Shown here piece after piece: positions 36,096-46,370 of a stretch of 64,000 nucleotides of DNA; positions within the stretch are counted from its first letter, which is position 1; the number at the start of each line of letters is the position of its first letter. The position numbers were made by a program, and so were the translations under genes. The notes under the pieces are model-generated. The model had not been told where the DNA came from. It made no database searches and saw nothing but the letters and a program-made list of their open reading frames with translations. Origin of the DNA: Metellina segmentata (taxonomy: Eukaryota; Arthropoda; Arachnida; Araneae; Tetragnathidae); the NCBI GenBank assembly GCA_947359465.1, contig OX375872.1, forward strand, positions 84,190,931 to 84,254,930, written 5' to 3'.

Positions 36096-37589
36096 GTGTT
36101 GTTGAGTACTGTTCGAGCTCTAGTCAAAAATAAGTATTCAGAGTGGATCGAAGTGCGATGCCTTCTGGATGTCGGGTCGCAATCTTGTCTGTGCACTAAG
36201 GCATGTGCAGAAAGGTTGCAATTAAAAATGGATAAAATAAATACCGTGGTTTCGTGTGTTAAAGACGCAACAATTTTTGTTAATAATTGTGTGAGGACCT
36301 CGGTAACGAACAGGGATAAGAGTTACGAGAGAGAATTGTCTATGTTAGTGGTCAACAAGATAACCGATCTCATTCCAAGCAAGGTAATTAATGTGTGTGT
36401 TGACGTATTAGAATTCGTTTCATTAGCTGATCATAGTTTCAATGTCCCAGGTAAAATTGACATGTTGCTTGGTGCAGAGATTTTTTATGAATTATTGAGG
36501 CCTGGACAAATCTATGCTCAAGATTCGCAGTTATTGTTGCAGAATACGGTGTTTGGTTACGTTGCAAGTGGGAGTGTTGATCAGGTAGCGGATAATCGCG
36601 TTCATTGTGGGTTAATTCTTGATGATGACCTAAATAAAACATTGAGGCAATTTTGGGAAATCGAAAACGTTGATATGGAGCGGACAGGGAATACAGAGGC
36701 ATCGTTGAGTGAGAATCATTTCGTCCGTACCCATAGAAGAGATGAGGAGGGTAGATATGTAGTAGCAATGCCCTTGAGTAAAGATCCGTCGTGTTTAGGA
36801 AATTCTAAAGAGATTGCTGTGAGGCGGCTTAATTCGTTATGGAAGCGCTTGTCTAGGGATTCTGAGTATTTATCGTTGTATACGGATTTTTTGAGGGAGT
36901 ATGAGGAATTGGGTCATATGGAGAAGGTTATTGAGTCAAGTGAACCACCCATACACTACTACATACCCCATCATGGCGTTCTACGCCCTGATAAACTGAC
37001 AACTAAGCTGAGAGTTGTCTTTAATGCCTCATCACCCACCACAACAGGCATGAGTTTGAATGACGTTCTGATGAAGGGAGAAGTCTCTGAGGACGTCTTC
37101 GAAACAGTTACGCGGTTTCGGAGACACAAGTTTGCCTTCACTACCGACATTCAAAAAATGTATCGGCAGATCCTCATCGATCCAGAACAACGAGATCTTC
37201 AGAGAATAGTGTGGAAGACTGATGTCAACGAGGAGGTTTTAACTTACCGTTTAAAAACTGTCACTTATAGCTCGTCAAATGCACCCTTCCTTGCCATAAG
37301 GACCATGCAGCAGCTAGCCAAGGATGAGAAATTGAGATTTCCTCTGGCTTCTGAAGTTCTGCTGCACGACACCTACATGGACGACATCGTGACTGGGGCG
37401 CCTGACCTGGAGACCGCCCGAGAACTACAATCACAGCTGCGAGATGCCTTGCAGTCGAGCGGAATGATTCTTCACAAGTGGTCTTCCAATTCCCATGAAT
37501 TGCTGAACAGCTCGTTGTCATCTGATGTTGAACATCCGTTCACTGTTGACACGGATTGGATTTTGGGGTTTTATGGCGCACACTGTTGA
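36096..37589 (+). pseudogene. pol: BEL/Pao pol: protease and reverse transcriptase
   Basis: Protease region at about residues 20-50: RCLLDVGSQSCLCTKACAER. The usual active-site DSG is DVG here, so this site is probably altered. Reverse transcriptase: LRVVFNASSPTTTGMSLNDV, DIQKMYRQILIDPEQRDLQR, and the YMDD active site at 37374-37385, with HKWSSNSHELL after it. The frame ends at 37589 because of a 40-bp tandem duplication. In intact BEL elements this is one polyprotein with RNase H and integrase. Confidence 0.9.
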
Positions 37590-39549
37590 CACGGAGTTCT
37601 CTGTGAAGACGTTGGGCATCAGCTGGAAGCCGGTTCAAGATCAGTTCGTCTTCAATGTGTCAATATCTAGTCGACCGTCATACACCAAGTGTGAGGTGCT
37701 AAGTGTGATCGCCAGGCTGTATGACCCCCTTGGTTTCTTAGGCCCAGTGATAACCAAAGCCAAGATTCTTCTGCAGCGGTTGTGGCAGCAGAAGCTAGAT
37801 TGGGATGATGTGCTTCCCGATCCAATCGCCGAAGAGTGGAGCGAATTTGTGACAACCTTGAAGTGCATCGAGAAGGTCAAAATTCAGAGATACATCTTGA
37901 CCGACGGTTGTTTAAGAATCGTCCTTCAAGGCTTTGCAGATGCATCCGAAGCAGCATACGGAGCTGTCGTTTACCTACAGTGTTTCCATCGAACTGATGC
38001 TGCGAGAACTACCATTTTGGCAAACAAGTCCCGCGTGGCACCCATTAGAGTGATTTCCATTCCACGGCTGGAACTCTGCGCTTGTGTTCTCTTGGCTCAG
38101 CTAGTGGAGAAAGTTCGTGCTACTCTACGATTGGAGATCGACGTTGTGTTGCATACGGACTCGACGACCTGCCTTGCGTTGTTGAACACACCTGAGAACC
38201 GTCTTAAGACCTTCATCGCCAACCGCGTGTCTAAAGTGCAACGTCTGACTGAAAACTGTCAGTGGAATCATGTGCCATCAGCTCTGAATCCTGCGGATGT
38301 GATTTCGCGTGGGTTAGGCCCTCGTGACCTTCAAGAGCTGGAATTGTGGTGGAATGGCCCGCCATTCCTTCAGCGAGGTGAGATATCCAGTGGGCAACCC
38401 AATTCAACCCTTATGAATGATTCAGAGTTCTCATGTGAACTAAAAACGAATTTGAAGTCTGATATGGCGGTGTTTAATGTTTGTATATCTACATGTGAAT
38501 TATCTTTATTATCTGATTTATCGTGCAGGAGTAATAATTATGTGAATGTTCTTCGTGTATTTAGTTATGTATTAAGATTTGTAAATAATGTGAAACAGTG
38601 CAATGTGATAGTGTCTGGCCCGCTTGTTGCCTCAGAGTTGGACCAAGCTGAAAAATGCTTGATCCGAATGGTCCAAAAGGAGGGTTTTCCCACTGAGATT
38701 AGGAACCTCCAACGCCAGAAAAGCGTCCTACCTAACAGTAAGTTAAGGAATTTAAATCCTTTTCTTGATAGTGATGGTGTAGTGCGGGTAGGTGGACGCC
38801 TGGGTAATTCAAATCTACCATATGATAACAAATACCCTGCAATCTTGCCTAGTAATCATAAGGTGACAAACCAAATAATTGTGTATTTCCATAAGACAAA
38901 CCTTCATATTGGTGCATCTACACTTCTGCACTGTGTAAGAGAAAAGTTCTGGCCTTTGAATGGTCGTTCTCTGTGCAGAAAAATTGTACATGAGTGTATT
39001 ATATGTTTTAAAACGAAACCAAATGTGATGTCACAGTTAATGGGTAATCTTCCCCGGGACAGAGTAGTTCCCGATTATCCCTTTAACTGGTCTGGTGTAG
39101 ATTTTTGTGGACCATTTATGGTCAGATATCGTAACCAAAGAAAGGGTGTCCTGCATAAGATCTACATATGTATATTTGTGTGTTTTGTTACTAAAGCTAT
39201 TCATGGAGAAATTGTGTCGGACCTCACATCTGAGGCATTTATTGCTACCCTAAAGAGATTTTTTAGCCGTAGAGGCAAATGTGCCAAATTGTACTCGGAC
39301 AATGGCAAAAATTTTGTTGGAGCTAATCAGGAAATCAAGAGGCTCTTGAAACTGGTTAAAGAGCCAGACGAGCAGCTAGCAGGCTTTTTATCTGCTGAAG
39401 GAGTTGAATGGAAATTCATCCCTCCGAGAGCGCCTTCCTTCGATGGCTTGTGGGAAGCTGCAGTAAAATCTGTGAAGTACCATTTTAAGAGTCGTGGGCG
39501 GAGCAAATTTGACATACGAGGAACTTTTGACCGTAAGTGTTCAAATTGA
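37525..39549 (+). pseudogene. pol: BEL/Pao pol: RNase H and integrase
   Basis: Opens in the shifted frame and overlaps the previous region. RNase H: GFADASEAAYGAVVYLQCF and HTDSTTCLALL. Then the BEL-typical WNHVPSALNPADVISRG. Integrase: zinc-binding HKTNLHIGASTLLHC and HECIICFKT; catalytic core with VDFCGPF (first D near 39099), YSDNGKNFVGA (second D near 39298) and GLWEAAVKSVKYH (E near 39454). The catalytic residues are visible, but a frame change near 39490 separates the C-terminal part. Confidence 0.9.
37541..37620. repeat. 40-bp tandem duplication in BEL pol
   Basis: CACTGTTGACACGGA occurs at 37541 and again at 37581, exactly 40 bp apart. The interval is not a multiple of three, which explains the frame change between the reverse transcriptase and RNase H regions. 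Confidence 0.85.
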
Positions 39550-40060
39550 GGGAGTTCTAAATTCCAGACCCTTGTACCCTTTATCGAGCAATGAGGATGA
39601 TTTAAGTGCATTAACTCCTGCTCACTTTCTCATAGGCAGGTCAATTAATTCTATCGTTCAACCTGATTTAACTAAATTGAACGAAAATGCCTTAAAAAGG
39701 TGGCAAAGGGTGACCCGTCTGGTACAACTCGTTTGGAATAAATGGCATCGTACCTACCTAAGTGAGTTACAACAACGTAACAAGTGGTTATTTAAAAAGG
39801 ACAACGTTAAGGTCGGTGACCTCGTCGTCCTCGTAGAGGACAACATGCCTACCTTCAAGTGGCCTTTGGGAAGAGTAACAGAACTGTACCATGGTAATGA
39901 TAACTTGGTAAGGGTCGTGAAAGTAAGAACCCAATATGGTGTGTACAAACGAGCCATCTCCCGCGTGTGTGTGTGCCAGATTGAAATAATTTATCTGTGT
40001 ACTGTGTTTGTATTATTGTTTTTTTTTTTAATTTGTAATCTTTTTTGTAGTTTTTGTTGA
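39494..40060 (+). pseudogene. BEL/Pao integrase C-terminal region
   Basis: Reads LTYEELLTVSVQIEGVLNSR, then LSALTPAHFLIGRSI, NKWHRTYLSELQQRNKW, and the SH3-like chromatin-binding tail KVGDLVVLVEDNMPTFKWPL, GRVTELYHG, RVVKVRTQYGVYKRAISRVC. The order is normal for BEL integrase. The frame changes by one base near 39490 relative to the catalytic core. The hydrophobic end after CVCQIE is read-through. Confidence 0.85.
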
Positions 40061-40079
40061 ATGTCTCTTACATTTCAAC

Positions 40080-40089
40080 GGGGGGAGAA
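40080..40089 (+). promoter_or_regulatory. BEL polypurine tract
   Basis: GGGGGGAGAA lies directly before the 3' LTR, as expected for the plus-strand primer of an LTR retrotransposon. Confidence 0.8.
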
Positions 40090-40281
40090 TGTTTACGCAT
40101 GCTCTCCTTCAGTGCTGATGAATTCGCCGATAGATGGCGCTGGTCCTATTTTGTATTTTCCGTTGCGGCCACACCCGTGCCGCGAGGTGTATTCTCAATG
40201 TGTGTGGAGGATAGTAAAGTTTTTATACAGTCCACTTGCTTTTGTGTTGTGTTTCTGAGCTTTGTGATGTGTGTGTAACCA
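40090..40281 (+). repeat. BEL/Pao 3' LTR
   Basis: 192 bp, start TGTTTACGCATGCTCTCC, end AACCA. It matches the 5' LTR with five differences. The small open frames inside are LTR artefacts. Confidence 0.9.
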
Positions 40282-41177
40282 GTAGAGATGTACCGAGCGC
40301 TGGCGCCATTGACGGATTCAGGGGCTGATGACTGCTTTTACAAACACATCAAAATAGTTAAAAATGTAAAATTAAATATTCTAGCTATAGCTTTATATTA
40401 TTTGGTCTATTATGGAATACAGTAAAAATATTTTTTACTTATCTTACTTTTATTCATCTATCAGTCTATTGTTTTTTAGTTCATCAAATGTCAAGTTTAT
40501 CATAATTACCGAAGAATTGTTCTGCGAACGGATGGAGAAACTCAGGGAATTTCATGAAAAATACTCAGGAAATCAGGGAAACCTCAGGGAACTTTTTACT
40601 TCAATTTTTGTAGCCACCCTGCGCTTGCTCTTTGTAAGATGTATTAAACTTGTACTTGATTGGATTGTGAAAAAAAAATTAGGTACATAAGAGTGCTTTT
40701 TTTTCGGCTATAAATGATTCTTTTCCTTAGTTGCCTTTTACTGGCCACAACCTACCAGATTTTTCCAGTCTTGCATCGGAAAAATCTGACTGCCCCATGT
40801 TTTTCATAAAAGGAAATTGGACAGTATTTTCCCTTAAAATGGTGTCAAATCGGTTATGCAATTTACTAACTTACGCCAAGTATACACCAGCTTTATAGAG
40901 TAGGTTTACTTTTTCTGAAATGAAAGGTTTCTTAAACGCAATTATTGCAAATTTTGAGGGGCTTAAATTAAAAAAATTTTATTTTAGGAATTGGTTGCCA
41001 AAATGTTTTAATTTAGGAAACAATTGTTTTAAAAAGTGAGATTTTGCATATTTTTCAGTAAGACAAAAGTTACTAAAAAGTTGAAATGATTTAAGTACTT
41101 TTGAGCATTTTTTATATTTATGCAAAATTGGATTTTTTTTTTCAGATTTATTTTTATCATTTTAATGGATTTGCGGT

Positions 41178-41180
<3 letters not shown>

Positions 41181-41232
<52 letters not shown>
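41181..41232. repeat. (AG)26 microsatellite
   Basis: 52 bp of uninterrupted AG. It produces an artificial Ser/Leu frame on the minus strand. Confidence 0.97.
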
Positions 41233-41235
<3 letters not shown>

Positions 41236-41278
41236 ACGCATGAAAATAACTGACAATTTAAATGATCGTTTATTTCAG

Positions 41279-41392
41279 CTGTGTGCGCTACGCATGTCAT
41301 TTACTCTCAACAATAAAAAGGATCTGATGAAGGAAATTCAAAGGGAGTGTACGAATTTAAGATACAATTGGATAGTCAGTGGGAATTCATAA
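41279..41392 (+). CDS. Weak candidate terminal exon, no known family
   Basis: After TTTATTTCAG, 37 codons are open and end in TAA: LCALRMSFTLNNKKDLMKE, then IQRECTNLRYNWIVSGNS. No family is recognised. The composition looks more coding than its surroundings, but there is no partner exon. It may be a chance frame or a transposon fragment. Confidence 0.15.
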   Translation: MCALRMSFTLNNKKDLMKEIQRECTNLRYNWIVSGNS

Positions 41393-42385
41393 ACAAAGGA
41401 CCAGCCTTGTTGGGCTTGAGCCTGTAGCTGGTCGTCAATATTTGTATTTGTATCAGATGCAAATGTACGATTCCAATGTGGTGGCTAACTGCTATTTCCT
41501 CTGGACTAGCTGCTCATCTGGAAAACTGCATAATGGGATTGCTTTACCAATGGCTCGACTCCAGTGATACTGCTCTTAACGTTACAGCCGAAGTGGTCTG
41601 AAGTTTTTGTTTGTCTTTTTGCAACTTGAAAATAAATTATTCGAAACTGAGTTAATAAATGTTATTTTTAATGTCAAAAAAATTTAGATTAATTCATGAT
41701 GTTCTACGTTCTTTTATTCTATGTAATTTGAAAAACAAGCTATTGCCTTAGCATTGTATTATTTTCAAAATATATTAATTATTATTACGATTAAATTGCT
41801 TACCTGAGCTTTGTCCCAGTTTTTCAGAAGGACTTAAAAGGCTGTTTCACTTTACGAAGACTTATTCGTTCACTTTCAAAGATTGCCAAAACTTAATTAA
41901 ATTAGGCAATTATTCAAACGGAAATTTTTTTTCGAAACACTGAAAAAATCGTCCTTCAAAAGATGTCTGCATAAGGATGTTTTGAAAACCTTTTTTGTCC
42001 CTCGCCAAGTACATAGGGATATGATGAGGTTCAATTTTTTAAACTGCTTTAGCGCAGTAAATATAATTCTTCCTTTTCCTCACACACACAAAATAAGATA
42101 CCAACAGTGATGGGTCGATCATGTAGCGACTGAAATTTCGTGGTATTGGAAGTTGAGTCGGACTACAACTTTGCATATAACTACATATAAATTTTATTTA
42201 ATAATGACCGAGGACTAACAAAAACAGTAGTTTAGAAGAAAAATATTTAGTAAAATTGCCGAAACATCTGACTGGGCCGCGCAGATGGTCTTCGACAGCT
42301 CTCTCGTTGGTTTTGAGTGCAGGTGATTTTTAACCGATTCTTTGAAAAATTTTGGGGCACAACTGTACTCCATTCAAGTTATATA

Positions 42386-43370
42386 TCTATTATTATAAAA
42401 GTAAGTGTTGGTCTGTTTTTCGTTATCACAACGATCATCACAACATTATCCTGACGAATCTATGTCATTTACAATAATGGGATTCGGCACACAAGTACTC
42501 CGAATTTTTTGCAATTTTTGAGTCGCTGCGAATTTTAAAATTCAATCGAGAACATTTTAAAATGAATTTGATGGTAATTTAATAATATTGTTTTCTTCGG
42601 AATGGCAACAGCTTAAAGGATCGCCAATTCTAACTTTATTTTTTCCGTTTTCATTTTGCGCGGAGGAATGATTTTCCAGCAGACGATAAAAAACAAAATA
42701 AACTTTTAACTAGAGTTATGTTGTTATTTTTTCTGTCTCCTAGACCGTTAAAGATAGAGAAAAAAAATTCAACGAATTTGAAATCTGCGGAAAACTTTAC
42801 ATTAAATCGGTACTCAAAAATATGATTTTCTTCAAATAAATAAAATTTTTAAATTTAATATCTTATATTTTCGCAAGAGAAACTGACGTCACGCCAACAT
42901 TCGCGTTCCAAAAATAAATAGATTACACTTCCTGCTCTCACGATTTCAGCGATGGAAATCAAAAAATAATATAAAACATTTTGGCTGGTATTGTTTAGTT
43001 CTTTTTTGTAAAATCGGGATCGGAAAGATGAATTAAAAATTTCAACGGATTTGAAAAATGCGGAAAATTTGACACCAGATACATACTTTATATATTTTCT
43101 TTTAATAAATAATTTTTCAATTAAATATTTATATGTTCGCAAGAGATTGTGACGTCAGACCAAACTCTCATTTGGTTTGCAAAGCAAACCAACACCACGG
43201 GCAACTCCGTTATGGCTGTTATCCAACAAGCTACAAATTCCCATTTGGTTTGCTTCGTAAACCAAATGGGAATCTGTAATGACTTATATCCAATAGACTA
43301 CGAATTCCTATTTGGTTTTCGAAGCAAACCACTAACCCCACAAAAGGAACTGGCACGGACAACGGGTTAA
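42386..43370 (-). repeat. ACTAGCC-type repeat, copy 3 (minus)
   Basis: Begins with the inverted tail ATCTATTATTATAAAAGTAA (the other copies end TTTTATAATAGTAGAGAT). The order of the other blocks is reversed: TGTGTGCCGAATCCC region, AAATCCGTTGAAATTT-like segments, the GACGTCAC motif, and TTTGGTTTGC…AAACCAA segments near the end. Confidence 0.7.
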
Positions 43371-43374
43371 ACGG

Positions 43375-43620
43375 ATAACGGGATTTCTATAAAACGAGAT
43401 AAATTGTCATTTTTGTGTTCGTAATGAATATCTTCGTCAGATGCGACGAAATTCGTATTGCGAAAATATTAAACCGAGAATTGAAAATTATTTATATAAA
43501 ACAACTCATTTTTGAGGTTATCGATCTGGTGTAAAATTTTCCACAAATTTCAAACCCGTTGAAACTTTCTTTGTATCTTTGACGATCGTGAAGATTGAAA
43601 CTTACACTAGAGAATAAAAA
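43375..43620 (+). repeat. ACTAGCC-type repeat fragment, opposite strand to copy 3
   Basis: Contains ATCGATCTGGTGTAAAATTT and TCTTTGACGATCG, both from the plus-strand family, next to and inverted relative to copy 3. Confidence 0.6.
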
Positions 43621-44120
43621 TCAACGATTAGGTTCGCATAGCGACTGAAACTCATGGGATTGGAAGTTGAACAAGCTACTCAGATCCAGTGGCGTATAAA
43701 TGAGGGGGGAGGTGACAAAAAGGCAAAATTTTGTTTCTAAAATTTGTAAAAGGGAGTGATTTACGACACTTAAAAAATATATAAAAAATTTTAAACGAGC
43801 TTAAAAACTTCATTTGACAATTATCTTCAATAAGTCAACATAATACGTATTAAATTTTTTTAGTTCAGTCAATAAACGCGTCTGTATTTGAAGGTGCGTA
43901 GTGGAGAGCGTATGGATAGCGTAAAGCCCCGTCCACACCGGAGAAGCCGAGCAAAACATGGATGATTGATTCACCACGGAGACAGGTTTGGTTAGTCAAT
44001 CTCTCTGGTTTTCCTGGTTCGACAGCCCGGGCACAAATTGTTCCAATTGCTCGCGATCAATCTGGTTGGTTGTGTGTTGAAGCTAAACTGCAAATTTATT
44101 GTTTAAAGCAAATTGTTTAA

Positions 44121-44522
44121 ATGTCCCGTTCTTCACGAAGTCGGCGTATAATCGCGAGTGCAGCATATATTATCATAGACGATTTATTTAAGAGAAATAG
44201 GAAGAAAAGTTTACAAAAAAGGCGACATTGGGTGACACACGTGATGGAAAGTCGAGAAGCATGTGGCGGGATTCGTCTTATGAAGGATTTATTTGCAGGT
44301 GGACACTTCAGAAATTTTTGTCGAATGTCAATGAAAAACTTTGAATATCTACTTGCTTTGACTGAACCGGAAATAAGGAAGGACACTAATCATAGAAGTG
44401 GTATATCTGCAAGAGAAAGGTTGGCAATAACTTTACGCTTCTTGGCAACTGGAGATTCCTTCACGAGTTTGATGTTTCTCTTCAAAGTTTCTACACATAC
44501 GTACTTGCAAAATTATTATTAA
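44121..44522 (+). pseudogene. HARBI1-like transposase, N-terminal part
   Basis: Starts MSRSSRSRRIIASAAYIIID and has the Harbinger N-terminal order: CGGIRLMKDLFAGGHFRNFC, RMSMKNFEYLLALTEPEIRK, then SARERLAITLRFLATGDSF, TSLMFLFKVS. It is 133 residues long, while the family is about 350-400. It stops where a SINE is inserted. The DDE nuclease part is not recognised downstream. In intact form it would cut and insert at TWA sites. This copy is broken. Confidence 0.85.
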
Positions 44523-44869
44523 AGGTAATTGGTAGTTTTTAATTAACGTCGTACTAGAGCAACACAACGAGCTATTGACGACGATCCGAGATCAATCCCT
44601 TAAGGGAAAGATTCGAGGACAACACGTCGTAATTTTGGAACAACTGTCAGATGACGAAGCAACAACTGAGCTAACACCCCACTCTCCAAATGTCCACAAC
44701 AACCAACGTGAGGACTCTCGGCCACGACAGATTTAAGGTGCACCAGCCGCCTCTACACCATATGCTTACAAACATCCTTGCCCGGACCCGGATTTGAACC
44801 AGGAACCTTCCGATCTAGAGGCTAACACCTTTACCACTATACCGGTTGGTCGGCACAAAATTATTATTA
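44508..44869 (-). mobile_element. tRNA-head SINE, minus strand, family I, with target duplication
   Basis: Target duplication CAAAATTATTATTA lies at 44508-44521 and 44856-44869. Read on the minus strand it starts GCCGACCAACCGGTATAGTG, with A box (GTGGTAAAGGTG-like) and B box GGTTCAAATCC. The body matches the copy at 63724: TGGTGCACCTTAAATCTGTC and CTTAAGGGATTGATC. It ends the transposase frame it landed in. Confidence 0.85.
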
Positions 44870-46370
44870 TTAAGCAGATTATTTCAATTAACAAGATAAA
44901 AATTTCTTACTGAATATTTCACTCATAATATGTTACATAATATTGAATGTTTCATTCAATTCGGCCTATTTCGACAAAACGTATTCATATTGTCAGTGCG
45001 ACAGTTTAAAATTTTCTTCAATTGCAGAAAAGTTGACATACATTTCAACTAGCCTTCTCTTCTTTATCTTAAATTTAAATGTTCAAGAAATTTAGAAGAA
45101 GTTTAAATTGCAAATTTCCCCAATACCACTCTTCATCTAAATACACATGGATGGACACATCAATTTTGACATTAATATGGGCATATTACATTTTCACAAT
45201 TAAATTTTAAACGTCTACGATATATGGCAAAACACAATGTTTACAAATGTACTACTTAAATAATAGTATGAAATATATTAAGTAGAGCTTAACTTTTAAC
45301 TTGCAAAAAATTATGTAGAACTGTTAAATTTAAAAACAACAAACTCGAACTGTTAAAAAGCGGTACAATTGCGGGACAACTGTCAATGAAACTGAACTAG
45401 ATGAGAACACTTCACACACTACGGACTAACGTACTTAAAGTAATGGGGGACAGGTTTGGTTAATCAACGGGATAATTACAATATATTTGTGAGGATAAAT
45501 GACTTGAGGTTCCTATTATGTTTTTGGTGCTGATGAAGTCCGAATTAGTTGATTAACTTCAATGACTATAATGGTTTATACTTGGTCTTCAAATATAATA
45601 ATCATTTGTACACCTTTTAAATAGAATTCTTCTTTACAATCTATTTATTAATGAGTAAAATATTTGCACCTGTGTGGTAGTTTAGTCAGGCGGCCATTAA
45701 AACAGTTGAAATCTTTGAACTGGAAAACGAAACGATACCTTCCCGATTCAAATAATTAAGTTCATCAGGTATTGCGCGCCCCTAATCACTGGATGGGCTT
45801 GAGGGGCATTTCCTCTTGAAAATGTTCTTTCTCTATTCAAGATAGCATGTGAGATTTCCTGTATCATTTAAACTAATGACATTAAAAAATCCAAGTACAC
45901 CCATCATACTGTTTAAGAACGGTCTGAATCTATTATCACTTTAAAATCTCAAAGAAAAATAAGTATTTCTATGTTCAGATCCCCGATCCGTTTCTTAACG
46001 ATGATCCCATTGATTGATTGAACGTCGAGCAAGGGAACGAAAAATCGCCGTCCAAATAGAGCGAGCACAAGCACTTGCTTTCCTTTGATGTACCGACAAG
46101 AAGCGGATCATTTTGCTCGTGCTCAAACTGTTCATTCACCGTCTACACTGAACGAGCTGCCAATCAAACCTGTCTACGGGGTTAATCAATCATCCATGTT
46201 TTGCTCTGCTTCTCCGGTGTGGACGCGGCTTAAGTCTCTTCAGTTTGTACTTGGGGTGTCAACTCTCAGAAATAACCGGTTCTTATAAGTCAGATTATAA
46301 CTGCAAAGGTTTAACCAAGTCTAAATAACCGGTTTTTAAAATAACTGGGCTGAATTAACGATTTTTTAAA

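Larger units (their letters stand above)
33212..40626. mobile_element. Outer transposon with CAGGGTGGC ends and 5-bp duplication
   Basis: The left end at 33217 reads CAGGGTGGCGACAGAACCGG. The right end at 40621 is GTAGCCACCCTG. Both contain the subterminal TCAGGGAA and TTTCCC motifs. CGCTT flanks both sides (33212-33216, 40622-40626). All of the ACTAGCC-type repeat and the BEL element lie inside. CAGGGTGGC-type ends point to hAT (hAT5-like), inferred from the ends and the 5-bp duplication. No transposase is left. Confidence 0.7.
40627..42385. other. Mostly unrecognised sequence with a microsatellite and a possible exon
   Basis: AT-rich. It contains (AG)n at 41181-41232 and a candidate exon at 41279-41392. 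A 45-bp block at about 42122 (TAGCGACTGAAATTTCGTGG…) recurs at about 43640. Confidence 0.4.
43922..46233 (+). mobile_element. PIF/Harbinger element, 2306 bp, TAA-flanked
   Basis: Ends form inverted repeats of about 68 bp. The left starts AGCCCCGTCCACACCGGAGA (43925), the right, reverse complemented, AGCCGCGTCCACACCGGAGA (46230). Both continue AGCAAAACATGGATGATTG. TAA duplications flank it (43922-43924, 46231-46233). It contains a HARBI1-like transposase 5' part (44121-44522) and a SINE. The rest of the element shows no catalytic domain, so it is probably non-autonomous. Confidence 0.9.

Noticed and set aside
37261..37880. Minus-strand open frames inside BEL pol
   Set aside because: Shadows of the RT and RNase H coding frames.
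41029..41256. Minus-strand frame with Ser/Leu run
   Set aside because: It is a translation of the (AG)n microsatellite.
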